Positions 1 to 6,522 of a DNA stretch of 27,102 nt are shown one piece after another. The translations under genes and the position numbers were made by a program. The notes below the pieces were generated by a model. The model worked only from the letters and a program-made list of their open reading frames with translations. It searched no databases and was not told the origin of the DNA. The first letter of the stretch is position 1. Every line of letters begins with the position of its first letter. The stretch is from an uncultured Oscillospiraceae bacterium (GTDB lineage: Bacteria > Bacillota_A > Clostridia > Oscillospirales > Oscillospiraceae): positions 1 to 27,102 of the forward strand of contig CAJTTS010000046.1 of the NCBI GenBank assembly GCA_910579155.1, written 5' to 3'.

Positions 1-24
1 GAAAAGTTGTAAAATCTTTGTGGC

Positions 25-296
25 TGTCGCTGATGTCGCTGATTGTCGCTGATTGATTTAGTACATCAGCGACACCGGAAGCCCTTGCGCCGCAACAGTT
101 TAAGCGTTGTTGTCGCAGATGTCGCAGATACTTTGAACTTCTTAATGTAAAATTTTGAATTGGATCGGAATGTACTAATTTATATAAGAGATTTTATTAT
201 ATGTGCGACATCCCCGAAAAATCAGCGCAAAGCCTTGTGGCGCAACGGTTTTCAGTCCGAAAAATGTAAATTACATCTGCGACAGTATCAGCGACA
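25..296. repeat. Iteron-like cluster of TGTCGC(T/A)GAT motifs
   Basis: The 10-base motif TGTCGCTGAT occurs in near-tandem at 25-34, 34-43 and 44-53. TGTCGCAGAT occurs at 111-120 and 120-129. The same motif is inverted at 65-74 (ATCAGCGACA), 275-284 (ATCTGCGACA) and 287-296 (ATCAGCGACA). A longer imperfect direct repeat pairs 65-101 with 221-251, both containing GCGCAAC-like or CGCAAC segments. Such clusters are typical of replication origins or repressor arrays of phages and plasmids, but nothing here proves that role. Bases 1-56 also carry a short open frame from the window edge, possibly the 3' end of an upstream gene. Apart from these repeats no gene is seen in 1-317. Confidence 0.6.
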
Positions 297-317
297 CCCC
301 GCAAATATAGAAAGGTC

Positions 318-656
318 GTGAAAAAGTTGAGAAAATGTTTTGTTTTCTACGAAAACGGCGAAATGATTTCCACGTTTCTTTCTGGATTTGAAAATATGGA
401 AGAATCGGAGATCATTAACGCCGCCAAAAACTACGCAATAGGCGAACCCACCAACAAAGAGAATCGCCGCAACCTGAAGAACGTCAAGCGCCAGAAGTGC
501 AAGCTGATAGCCGTGGTTGAAGTGCTTGGGTTCCTTGGCTCGCCGCTTCTCAATATGATCTATCCCGGTGAGGTTAGCCGGGATGTGGAAATCTGCCTGG
601 ATATGCTGGTAGATAAGTATTTGCCGATGTTCCAGGATAAGCAGAAAGGAGAGTAA
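318..656 (+). CDS. Small protein of phage-derived element, unknown function
   Basis: This 112-residue product is not recognised. It is basic in its middle part (a cluster of Arg and Lys around residues 48-62), followed by a short hydrophobic stretch (LIAVVEVLGFLGSPLL, about residues 63-78). No signal peptide is evident. The start is taken as GTG at 318, which has a purine-rich AAAGG only two bases upstream; the in-frame TTG at 327 has better spacing to the same AAAGG and could be the real start. It is the first gene after the repeat cluster, and the next gene begins five bases after its stop, so the two are probably co-transcribed. Confidence 0.55.
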   Translation: MKKLRKCFVFYENGEMISTFLSGFENMEESEIINAAKNYAIGEPTNKENRRNLKNVKRQKCKLIAVVEVLGFLGSPLLNMIYPGEVSRDVEICLDMLVDKYLPMFQDKQKGE

Positions 657-661
657 CCGCC

Positions 662-847
662 ATGACGCAAGAACAGCGGATCAACAGGGCGATTAAAGCG
701 GCTTCCAAGCGGATTGATGCCGCCTACGCTGACGATCCCAGGGGCCGGATTGATGCGTATTTGCGTATTGCCTGGATCGTGGCCCACTGTCCCAGCGATT
801 CCCTTGTGGAGTTGCTTCTATCCTGCTTCCCGTACATCAATGTGTAA
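662..847 (+). CDS. 61-residue protein of phage-derived element, unknown
   Basis: This short hydrophilic product has no recognised domain; its N-terminal half is a probable charged helix. The ATG at 662 follows a good Shine-Dalgarno (GGAGAG at 649-654) that overlaps the end of the preceding gene, which supports real translation. Small early-region genes of this sort are common in clostridial phages and satellites and rarely have known roles. Confidence 0.5.
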   Translation: MTQEQRINRAIKAASKRIDAAYADDPRGRIDAYLRIAWIVAHCPSDSLVELLLSCFPYINV

Positions 848-857
848 GAAAGCCCCC

Positions 858-946
858 ATGTGTCACGCCTTCCACAACCTGACACATAGGAGCCGGAACC
901 TACCCACCAAGGGGCGGTCTATGGAGATTGTAACACAGACCGCCCC
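858..946. repeat. Two inverted repeats in the gap before the 972 gene
   Basis: The first inverted repeat pairs ATGTGTCA (858-865) with TGACACAT (880-887). The second pairs GGGGCGGTCT (911-920) with AGACCGCCCC (937-946). Neither is followed by a T-run, so they are not ordinary intrinsic terminators. They could be operators or RNA hairpins controlling the downstream gene, whose Shine-Dalgarno begins nine bases after the second repeat. Confidence 0.45.
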
Positions 947-971
947 GCCAGTCAAAGGAGGATTTTACATA

Positions 972-1250
972 ATGAACGATGCTGAAAAATTGATCGCCAC
1001 AATCAAAGCGGTGAGGATTCCCCAGGCGTATGATCTCAAAGCGTGGGAAGCCGATGCCATTTATGAGGATGCCAAGTTGGACACCTTCAGGATGATGGGC
1101 CACGCATTTGAATACGGCTTCTTGAAGGGCCAGAGGGCCACCAAACTTCCCGCTAACGTTCTCCATATGCTGGCCCAGGCTGATGAACGGCAGTTGAAGT
1201 TGATTGCCGGGTTTGTACGGCAGTTAGTCAAGAAGGGCGGGGCTACCTGA
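972..1250 (+). CDS. 92-residue protein of phage-derived element, unknown
   Basis: The product is an alpha-helical, soluble protein with no recognised family. The frame is open further upstream, but the ATG at 972 is preceded by a strong AAAGGAGG (955-962), so that start was chosen. The stop codon overlaps the start of the following gene (TGATG at 1248-1252), indicating translational coupling. It is probably a phage early or accessory protein; nothing visible supports a more exact role. Confidence 0.55.
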   Translation: MNDAEKLIATIKAVRIPQAYDLKAWEADAIYEDAKLDTFRMMGHAFEYGFLKGQRATKLPANVLHMLAQADERQLKLIAGFVRQLVKKGGAT

Positions 1251-1549
1251 TGGAACACACCAAGATCATCAACGGGGAGCGCCATGTTTCTACCGTGGGG
1301 GTTGTCCTGCTGGCCTTGCATGGATGGCGGACAGACCACAAGGAGCCTTGCCGTGAAGCGTTGCGGCGGTATTGCCAGTATCTTGCCATGCACGGCTATG
1401 GTAAAGGTTCTAAGGCCATTTGGGAGCATTTGGCGGGGATGGACAATCAGGAAGCCGCCCAGTGGGTTGAAACCACCTTCAGGCAGTTTGTGACTGACCC
1501 TGTGGCCGCTGTTGAATATGTTTTGGGGACGGTGGTACAATGCCAGTGA
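1250..1549 (+). CDS. 99-residue protein of phage-derived element, unknown
   Basis: The start ATG shares its A with the preceding stop (TGATG), a classic coupled arrangement. The protein is soluble and rich in His, Trp and aromatic residues, with no recognised motif. It overlaps the start of the next small gene (1540) by ten bases. It belongs to the run of small unknown genes upstream of the head module. Confidence 0.55.
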   Translation: MEHTKIINGERHVSTVGVVLLALHGWRTDHKEPCREALRRYCQYLAMHGYGKGSKAIWEHLAGMDNQEAAQWVETTFRQFVTDPVAAVEYVLGTVVQCQ

Positions 1550-1713
1550 AAATCCATATCAGCTATACCCCGGACGATGAAGCGACAAAGGCCCGGATCG
1601 TGACGCTCCTGGAGGGGATTTTACCCCCCGTAAAAATCAAGAATACACCCGGCAAGCCCCCCTATAATAACGTGTATATCACCACTAAAAACCACGGAAA
1701 ACCCGCAAAATAG
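1540..1713 (+). CDS. 57-residue small protein, unknown, overlapping the previous gene
   Basis: The frame starts at ATG 1540 and stops with TAG at 1711-1713, overlapping the end of the preceding gene by ten bases in another frame. A GGACGGTGG-like purine stretch precedes the start. The protein begins MPVKIHISYTPDDEA and has a basic C-terminal half (KIKNTPGKPPYNNVYITTK). The beta-strand-rich pattern and position recall small uncharacterised proteins of clostridial phages. Overlap, start signal and composition support a real gene despite its length. Confidence 0.5.
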   Translation: MPVKIHISYTPDDEATKARIVTLLEGILPPVKIKNTPGKPPYNNVYITTKNHGKPAK

Positions 1714-1725
1714 CCCGGTTTAGGC

Positions 1726-1754
1726 TTGACCCCCACCCCCCTATGTGGTATAAT
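1726..1754 (+). promoter_or_regulatory. Sigma-A promoter with extended -10
   Basis: The -35 box is TTGACC (1726-1731) and the -10 box is TATAAT (1749-1754), separated by exactly 17 bases, with a TGG extension directly before the -10. Transcription should begin near 1761. An intrinsic terminator lies only about 85 bases downstream (1806-1846), so this promoter makes either a short RNA or an attenuated leader for the capsid module. Confidence 0.75.
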
Positions 1755-1760
1755 TAACCT

Positions 1761-1846
1761 GTCAAAGTACCCCACCCCCTACCGGGTGGAAGCTGTGCGA
1801 AAACGGCGTGGGAACTGTCTGCTATGGACGGTTCCCACGCTTTTTT
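1761..1846 (+). ncRNA. Candidate short structured RNA or attenuator leader
   Basis: The segment runs from the predicted start point to the T-run of a strong terminator, about 85 bases. It can form a small hairpin (CCACCC paired with GGGTGG, roughly 1771-1790) followed by the terminator stem. No open frame of useful length lies within it. It could be a separate small RNA, or a leader in which termination controls the scaffold-capsid genes that begin at 1887. The family is not recognised. Confidence 0.4.
1806..1846 (+). terminator. Intrinsic terminator upstream of the scaffold gene
   Basis: GCGTGGGAAC (1806-1815) pairs with GTTCCCACGC (1831-1840), and inner bases extend this to a stem of about 14 pairs with a seven-base loop. 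Six T residues follow (1841-1846). It lies between the promoter at 1726-1754 and the gene at 1887, so it may also end transcripts from the upstream small genes. Confidence 0.8.
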
Positions 1847-1886
1847 CATATTTAGTCCACTCTGGACGTTAAACGGAGGAATTGAA

Positions 1887-2294
1887 ATGGATGAAAACAA
1901 GGCCACCAACACCAACCCGGAGAGTGGAGCCGGGGAAAAGACCTTCAGCCAGGGCGATGTGAACCGCATTGTGGGCGAACGCCTTGCCGCCGAAAAGCGC
2001 AAAGGGGAAGCCGCCCTTGCTGAAAGGGAACAGCAGTTGGCCCAGCGCGAACTGCTGTTGACCGCCAAAGAGAAATTGACCGAAAGCGGCCTTCCTGTGG
2101 AATTGCTGGACGCTCTGAATGTGTCCAGCCCTGAAGCCATGGAAAAGGCCATTACCACCCTGAAGGGTGTGATCGACAAAATCAAGGGGGAAGCCCGGCC
2201 TGTCAAATTCTACGGGGCCAAACCCGCTGAAGCTGGCAGAGCGCCGCAAATGGGCGCTGATTCCCAGCTTAGAAAGGCTATGGGGCTTTCCTGA
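1887..2294 (+). CDS. Phage scaffolding-like protein (DUF4355/GP20-like)
   Basis: This 135-residue, highly charged protein is dominated by a coiled coil (about residues 25-65, a run of Ala, Glu, Lys, Arg and Gln) and has the FSQGDVNRIVGERLAAEK-type N-terminal pattern seen in phage scaffold proteins. It sits directly before the capsid gene, the usual place for a scaffold. Scaffold proteins guide capsid subunits into procapsids and are then removed. The ATG at 1887 has a clear GGAGGA (1876-1881); the frame is open further upstream but without a comparable start signal. The family call rests on composition, motif and position. Confidence 0.7.
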   Translation: MDENKATNTNPESGAGEKTFSQGDVNRIVGERLAAEKRKGEAALAEREQQLAQRELLLTAKEKLTESGLPVELLDALNVSSPEAMEKAITTLKGVIDKIKGEARPVKFYGAKPAEAGRAPQMGADSQLRKAMGLS

Positions 2295-2317
2295 TCCAAG
2301 AAAGGAAGTGCCAATAA

Positions 2318-3178
2318 ATGGCTATCAATCTCGTTACCACCTTCAAGCCGCTGGTTGATGAAAAGTTCACCACGGCTTCCAAAAAGTCCCTTCTGACCAA
2401 CACCGATTTTGATTGGACGGGGGCGCACACCGTCAAGGTGTATAAGATCAGCACGTCCGCCATGAACGACTATGGGCGCACCGGTCCCGCCGCTGGTAAT
2501 TGGAGCCGTTACGGGGCTGTTGCGTCCCTGGATGCTGTCACCGAGGAATTTACCCTGAAGAAGGATCGTTCCTTCACCTTCGCCATTGACAAGCTGGACA
2601 CGGACGAAACCGCCCAACAGCTTCAGGCGGCAAGCGCCTTGGAGCGCCAGCTTCGGGAAGTGGTGATCCCGGAAGTGGATGCCTACACCTACGGCGTAAT
2701 GTGCGCCAATGCCGGAACCGCCCCCGCCGCCAAGGCCCTGACCGCTACCAACATCTATGCGGAAATCCTTGCCGGTTCTGAAACCCTGGACAATGCCGAG
2801 GTTCCCGAAACGGGCCGGGTGCTGGTTGTCACCCCCGCCACCTATGCCCTGATGAAGAAGTCCAAGGACATCATCATGGAAACTGACATTGGTTCTGATC
2901 TGCGCCTGAAGGGCGTGATCGGGATGCTGGACGGAATGAGCGTTCAGAAAATCCCCGCCAACCGTCTGCCCTCTGGTTTTGGCTTCATGATTGCCCACCC
3001 GTGCGCCACCGTGGCCCCGGTCAAGCTGGAGGATTACACGATCCACGAAAACCCGCCCGGTATTTCCGGCAGTCTGGTGGAGGGCCGTATCTGCTACGAT
3101 GCCTTCACTCTGGATAACAAGGTGAAAGCGGTTTATTATCAGGCCCAGCCCAGCACCGGCGAGGAAGCCAAGGAATAA
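2318..3178 (+). CDS. Major capsid protein-like (probable HK97-fold coat protein)
   Basis: At 286 residues this fits a small phage coat protein. It follows the scaffold gene by 23 bases with a GGAAG Shine-Dalgarno. The central part has the acidic, helix-rich pattern of coat proteins (AIDKLDTDETAQQLQAAS, then a long helix with REVVIPEVDAYTY), and later segments resemble the P-domain strand pattern (VLVVTPATYALMKKS, GMSVQKIPANRLP). The gene appears intact. No separate prohead protease is visible nearby. The structural role is well supported by context, while the exact coat family is inferred. Confidence 0.75.
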   Translation: MAINLVTTFKPLVDEKFTTASKKSLLTNTDFDWTGAHTVKVYKISTSAMNDYGRTGPAAGNWSRYGAVASLDAVTEEFTLKKDRSFTFAIDKLDTDETAQQLQAASALERQLREVVIPEVDAYTYGVMCANAGTAPAAKALTATNIYAEILAGSETLDNAEVPETGRVLVVTPATYALMKKSKDIIMETDIGSDLRLKGVIGMLDGMSVQKIPANRLPSGFGFMIAHPCATVAPVKLEDYTIHENPPGISGSLVEGRICYDAFTLDNKVKAVYYQAQPSTGEEAKE

Positions 3179-3244
3179 CCCACCACGGGGCCGCATGGGG
3201 AAACCGCCCTGTGCGGCCCTCAGTGGGCCTATGGAGGGTAGTTC

Positions 3245-3517
3245 ATGGACAAGGTAGATAAACTAATCATCAAGGCCAAGAAAGCCGCCCAGCGCAAGGC
3301 AGAGCGGTTTTATATGGGGTTCGTAAGCTATGACCCGGACACCGGGAAATGGACGGCCCAGGGCCAGCTATGCGGCGGCAAGATTAACGGTGTGCGGCAG
3401 ATTTTTACAGAGCGTGACACCATGGAAGCCGCCGTGGATGCGCTTCAGGCTTTGGCGGACGAATACCCCAACACGGTTGAAGATGCCGTGATTTTCATTG
3501 ACGATTTCACAGAATAA
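3245..3517 (+). CDS. Small phage-module protein, unknown (90 residues)
   Basis: The N-terminus is strongly basic (Lys/Arg-rich in residues 3-21) and the C-terminal half acidic. ATG 3245 follows GGAGGG (3233-3238). It lies directly downstream of the capsid gene, where head-completion or decoration proteins are usually found, but no motif confirms this. Confidence 0.5.
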   Translation: MDKVDKLIIKAKKAAQRKAERFYMGFVSYDPDTGKWTAQGQLCGGKINGVRQIFTERDTMEAAVDALQALADEYPNTVEDAVIFIDDFTE

Positions 3518-3529
3518 GGCGGTGAGAGT

Positions 3530-3745
3530 ATGCCCCGGCGAAAGACCCTGAAGCTATCCACCCCGGCTGACATTCGCCGGAGTATAGGCCGGATCGGAAA
3601 CATGATCCTGAATGGTGAGATTGACCCCAAACGGGGAAATGCGCTTTTATACGCTTGCAATTCTGCGTTGAACGTCATTAAAACAAGTGAACTTCAAGCC
3701 AAGCTGGATGAACTGGAGGCCCTGTTGATAGAAAGTGAGCGGTGA
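3530..3745 (+). CDS. Small phage-module protein, unknown (71 residues)
   Basis: The protein begins with basic residues, has a TPADIRRSIGRIGNMILNGE segment and ends in a coiled-coil-like helix. Similar short proteins are often found in clostridial phages near packaging or head genes, from memory of the pattern only. ATG 3530 follows GGTGAGAG. It overlaps the GTG-initiated version of the next frame, but the likely next start (3750) lies just after its stop. Confidence 0.5.
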   Translation: MPRRKTLKLSTPADIRRSIGRIGNMILNGEIDPKRGNALLYACNSALNVIKTSELQAKLDELEALLIESER

Positions 3746-3749
3746 TCTT

Positions 3750-4151
3750 ATGGCTGACCTGTCCCTGGCTGAAATTCTGCTGGATTCCCTGGTTCCGGCG
3801 CAACGTCTGATAAGGCGTTTACAGGCCGTTCTAAAGGCCCCGCTTCCTTACGTGGGTATTGACCTGTCCCAGCCCACAAAAACTAAAATAGCGGCCTTCC
3901 AGAGTGCTATACAGAGCCGTATTGATGAACTGACCGCCCAGCGGGAAAAGGCTGTGGAATTGGTGGAGCGGATACCAGATACCACCGCCAGGACAGTCAT
4001 AGAATTGCGCTATGGCCTGACCGGATCAGGCTGTCAGAAAGTGCCGTGGCTTGATATGGAAGAATTGATGAACTATGGCCGACACTCAATCTTCAGATAC
4101 CACCGAAAGGGCGTTGACCAGCTAAACCAAATTTTGGAGAATGGGAGTTGA
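3750..4151 (+). CDS. RinA/ArpU/DUF1492-like phage regulator
   Basis: The 133-residue product has an N-terminal coiled coil and a C-terminal region resembling sigma factor region 4. An ELRY motif (residues about 87-94) is followed by the helix-turn-helix-like LDMEELMNYGRHSIFRYHRK. This pattern is seen in RinA, ArpU and DUF1492 proteins, which control phage late genes. ATG 3750 was preferred over an in-frame GTG at 3735 because it avoids overlap with the preceding gene; the Shine-Dalgarno is weak in both cases. Placement inside the head module is unusual for a late regulator, which normally precedes the terminase genes. Confidence 0.6.
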   Translation: MADLSLAEILLDSLVPAQRLIRRLQAVLKAPLPYVGIDLSQPTKTKIAAFQSAIQSRIDELTAQREKAVELVERIPDTTARTVIELRYGLTGSGCQKVPWLDMEELMNYGRHSIFRYHRKGVDQLNQILENGS

Positions 4152-4155
4152 TACC

Positions 4156-4533
4156 ATGGGAATTGAACAGGCAAGGCGAGCCGCAAGAAAGGCCCTGGAA
4201 CGTACCTATGAGGGCCGGGCCACCGTGTATGAATATCAGTCAGTGAGGGACCCGGACACCTTCTTGACCGATTTCAAGGAAGTTACCGTTTTAGAGGATC
4301 AGCCTTGCAAGCTGTCCTTCAAGGCGCTGGACACCACCACGACCACCGGCAATGTGGCAGTTATGACCCAGGGCGTGAAGCTGTTTCTGTCCCCGGATGT
4401 GAGCATAAAGCCGGGATCGAAAATCACCGTCACCCAAAACGGCGTAACCACTGAATATTCTTCAAGCGGGGTTCCGGCAAAATACCCCACGCACCAAGAA
4501 ATCATGCTGAAGTTGTTTGAAAGGTGGTCATAA
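4156..4533 (+). CDS. Phage head-tail adaptor/head-closure-like structural protein
   Basis: The 125-residue, beta-rich protein has a basic N-terminal helix (IEQARRAARKALERTY) followed by a strand-rich body with the segments VTVLEDQPCKLSF, VKLFLSPDVSIKPGSKITVT and, near the C-terminus, a THQEIMLKLF helix. This layout is common for head-closure proteins of clostridial siphophages. ATG 4156 was chosen over ATG 4141 because GGGAG (4143-4147) is correctly spaced from it and overlap with the previous gene is avoided. It is the last intact gene of the head module. Confidence 0.6.
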   Translation: MGIEQARRAARKALERTYEGRATVYEYQSVRDPDTFLTDFKEVTVLEDQPCKLSFKALDTTTTTGNVAVMTQGVKLFLSPDVSIKPGSKITVTQNGVTTEYSSSGVPAKYPTHQEIMLKLFERWS

Positions 4534-4534
4534 C

Positions 4535-4570
4535 ATGGAACATCAGGAAAAAGCACGTCCGCCCCCTTGA
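4535..4570 (+). pseudogene. Stub of a following phage gene, 11 codons only
   Basis: A frame starting MEHQEKARPPP stops at once. In head modules the adaptor gene is normally followed directly by a tail-completion gene. Here the start lies a few bases after the adaptor stop, with AAGGTGG upstream, but the body is missing. This suggests that a deletion joined this point to the terminator region that follows. Confidence 0.35.
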
Positions 4571-4620
4571 CCGTGGCCCCATTCCATCAGCTTTTCTTTT
4601 GTCATGCCCGTTACCTTCAG

Positions 4621-4659
4621 CCCCGGCCCATATCCATCAATGGGCCGGGGTTCCTTTTT
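4621..4659 (+). terminator. Intrinsic terminator after the head module
   Basis: CCCCGGCCCA (4621-4630) pairs perfectly with TGGGCCGGGG (4641-4650) around a ten-base loop and is followed by TTCCTTTTT. It ends the structural gene transcript. Confidence 0.85.
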
Positions 4660-4670
4660 GCCCGATACTG

Positions 4671-4679
4671 TGTTATACT
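4671..4679 (+). promoter_or_regulatory. Probable extended -10 promoter for the 4715 gene
   Basis: TGTTATACT forms an extended -10 (TGn plus TATACT at 4674-4679). The -35 position (TTCCTT at 4651-4656, spacer 17) is weak and overlaps the terminator tail. The next start codon is 35 bases downstream. Confidence 0.5.
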
Positions 4680-4714
4680 GAACATGGTTAAATTTCCTGA
4701 AGGGAGCCTTGAAT

Positions 4715-4945
4715 ATGTGGGGCGAAACCGCCCAAAAATTCATAGACCGCTTTGGCGGAAGCCTACATTATGCCATGCCCGGTTTTGGGTTGGTCTACCA
4801 CTACCGGGGCCGGGATTATCATTTACACGATTTCACGCCAGAGGTTGAAGCCGTCATGGTGGACAGCCTGAAGCAAGAAAAGAATCTAATCCCCAAAACC
4901 TTTCCCATGGTGGATTTATACCCCTACCCGGATAGGGTGTATTGA
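4715..4945 (+). CDS. 76-residue protein at the element end, unknown
   Basis: The product is aromatic-rich, with many Tyr, His and Phe residues, and has no recognised domain. ATG 4715 follows AAGGGAG (4700-4706) at good spacing; an in-frame TTG lies six bases upstream. It has its own probable promoter and lies behind the head module terminator, so it is expressed independently. That position is typical of accessory or moron genes in phages and satellites, but no function can be seen. Confidence 0.5.
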   Translation: MWGETAQKFIDRFGGSLHYAMPGFGLVYHYRGRDYHLHDFTPEVEAVMVDSLKQEKNLIPKTFPMVDLYPYPDRVY

Positions 4946-5015
4946 GCCTTTGAAAGTTAATTTTCAAGCCCCTGTTCACTGTTGCAAATGTGTTGCAAAC
5001 GACAGAAAACGCCAA

Positions 5016-5107
5016 CGGCTGTCAGCGACCGCAAAATATTGAACTTCTTGAATTGCAACGGTTAGCGGCTGTCAGCGGCATTGTGAAGCACCCCAAATAT
5101 TGAACTT
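5016..5107. repeat. Pair of direct repeats at the right end of the element
   Basis: CGGCTGTCAGCG occurs at 5016-5027 and 5066-5077, and AAATATTGAACTT at 5034-5046 and 5095-5107. The two units therefore contain the same two motifs in the same order. TTGAACTTCTT at 5039-5049 also occurs at 133-143, next to the TGTCGC repeats at the left. TTGCAAATG/TTGCAAACG doublets lie just upstream. This could be an origin, a terminal repeat or an attachment-related sequence. No gene is seen between 4946 and 5217. Confidence 0.55.
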
Positions 5108-5155
5108 ATTTATTATGCCATAAGGGCATACCTTCGCCACCTTGGCGATCCAGCA

Positions 5156-5187
5156 GGGAGTACCACGCCAAGAGGCGTGGTACTCCC
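5156..5187. terminator. Hairpin terminator downstream of the histidine kinase gene
   Basis: A perfect 14-base stem pairs 5156-5169 with 5174-5187 around an AAGA loop. The kinase gene on the minus strand ends at 5218, so the hairpin lies 30 bases past its stop. The T-run is poor on the minus strand and modest on the plus strand (AATTTT), so efficiency is uncertain; it may act from both sides. Confidence 0.65.
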
Positions 5188-5217
5188 TGGAATTTTCCCG
5201 TATGGGCCTTGTTTGGG

Positions 5218-6522
5218 TCACCCGCCCCGGAGCATGACGTTGGCAGTAAACACGCCGCCTCCATGCAGGAACTGGCAGTACCCGCCATTCTTCTCCGCGA
5301 TGCGGGCCACGGATTCCAGCCCGATGCCTCCGCCTCCAGGCTTGGTGGACTGGAGCGCCCCATCCCGTTCAATCAGCTCCCCGGCGTAGGCGTTCTCCAC
5401 GGTAAGCAGCACCAGCTTATCCCCGTGAAGGGACCCCTTCAGCCGGATATACCTTCCGTTCGCCAGCTTCCGGCTGGCCTCCAGGGCGTTTTCCAGCAGG
5501 TTTTGCAGCACCACGCACACGTCCATCTCTTTGACAGGCAGCTGTGCCGGAAGTGCCAGCTTGCAGGAAAACGCAACGCCGCTCTGGCGGCTCAGGGCGG
5601 CGTACCACCCCGCCACCCCGTCCACCGCCTGGTTCTCGCACAGGTTCAGCCCATCGGCGGGGATGCTGGCCGACACGTCCGAAAGGTAGCCCCGCAGCTC
5701 GTCCCACGCCTCCCGCCGGGCTAGGGCGGACAGGGCGCTGAAGTGATGGCGCATATCGTGGCGGGCCCGCCGGGTCTCGACGATGCTCTCCCGCAGGGCG
5801 GCGTACTGGGCGGTCTGCATATGGAGGAACTGGTTTTCCCGCTGGAGCGCGGTGTTGGCGGCCAGCTCCCGGGCCACCAGGTAGAACAGCAGGTAGAAAA
5901 GCAATAGCAGGCCCGTCATCACCAGCGACAGCATGGCGTACATTCCCAGCAGCCGCCCGTTGTAGACCAGCACGTCCAGCTGGGAGCACATGACCCGGTT
6001 GACCAGCACAAATACGACGGGCAGAACCCAGAACACGTGCCATGTGCGCACTGGGGCGTCCGTTTTCAGCAGCCGCCGGGAGGCGTGGGTGGTGGGGTAC
6101 CAGCACAGCGCCACCAGCACCCAGCCCATGGCGAAGTGGATCAGCCCACCCATGGGGGTCATCCAAAGGGAGGGAGCGTTGGCGGGGAACAGTAGCGCGT
6201 CCGCCACCACGGACAGCCCGCTCACGCTGGACATGGTCCCGCCCACCCCCAGGAAGATGCTCGCCGACTTCCACGCGGGCAACTCCACAAGGGCGCAGAA
6301 CCCCGCCGCCGCCGGGACCAGGATGGGCAGGAACAGGTAATTGGTGGGCCAGCCCATCCGCCAGCACAGCCCGCCGCCCAGCACGCACACCGCCGTCAGT
6401 ACCGAAATGACGAGGAGCGCCAGTGTGCGCCCCTTCACCTTCCAGTGCTCCGCGGTGGCCAGGAAGCAGATGAAGGCCGCCGGGAACAGGATGATAAGCT
6501 CAAAAACCGGCTGCAGGATCAT
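5218..6522 (-). CDS. GHKL-family sensor histidine kinase (agr/lyt type)
   Basis: This 434-residue membrane kinase starts at an ATG overlapping the regulator's stop by four bases (ATGA, 6519-6522), so the pair is translationally coupled. The N-terminal 230 or so residues hold about six to seven hydrophobic segments. A coiled region with ANTALQRENQFLHMQ follows, then the phosphoacceptor box RHDMRHH with His255, the N-box NLLENALEAS near residue 345, and the G-box GGGGIGLESV near residue 399. This is the layout of the AgrC/CitA-like kinases with an HATPase_c_5 domain that pair with LytTR regulators. The signal sensed is unknown; no AgrD or AgrB-like gene is visible here. Confidence 0.9.
   Translation of the reverse strand: MILQPVFELIILFPAAFICFLATAEHWKVKGRTLALLVISVLTAVCVLGGGLCWRMGWPTNYLFLPILVPAAAGFCALVELPAWKSASIFLGVGGTMSSVSGLSVVADALLFPANAPSLWMTPMGGLIHFAMGWVLVALCWYPTTHASRRLLKTDAPVRTWHVFWVLPVVFVLVNRVMCSQLDVLVYNGRLLGMYAMLSLVMTGLLLLFYLLFYLVARELAANTALQRENQFLHMQTAQYAALRESIVETRRARHDMRHHFSALSALARREAWDELRGYLSDVSASIPADGLNLCENQAVDGVAGWYAALSRQSGVAFSCKLALPAQLPVKEMDVCVVLQNLLENALEASRKLANGRYIRLKGSLHGDKLVLLTVENAYAGELIERDGALQSTKPGGGGIGLESVARIAEKNGGYCQFLHGGGVFTANVMLRGG

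Larger units (their letters stand above)
1..5110. mobile_element. Phage-derived element (satellite, remnant or end of a larger prophage)
   Basis: This stretch has closely packed small genes, a capsid/scaffold pair, small connector genes and a RinA-like regulator, all on the plus strand, with lower GC than the DNA that follows. The head module ends abruptly after the adaptor gene at 4533, where only an 11-codon frame (from 4535) follows. No terminase, portal, protease, tail, lysis or integrase gene is visible. The left end lies outside the window. The right limit is placed near 5,110, after a pair of direct repeats and before the terminator of the histidine kinase gene; this boundary is a judgement, and no attachment site was proven. 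Confidence 0.6.

Noticed and set aside
25..129. CRISPR array
   Set aside because: The repeats are only about 10 bases, nearly contiguous and in both orientations, without uniform spacers.
911..946. GGGGCGGTCT hairpin as an intrinsic terminator
   Set aside because: No T-run follows, and the next gene begins shortly after with its own ribosome site; kept only as an inverted repeat.
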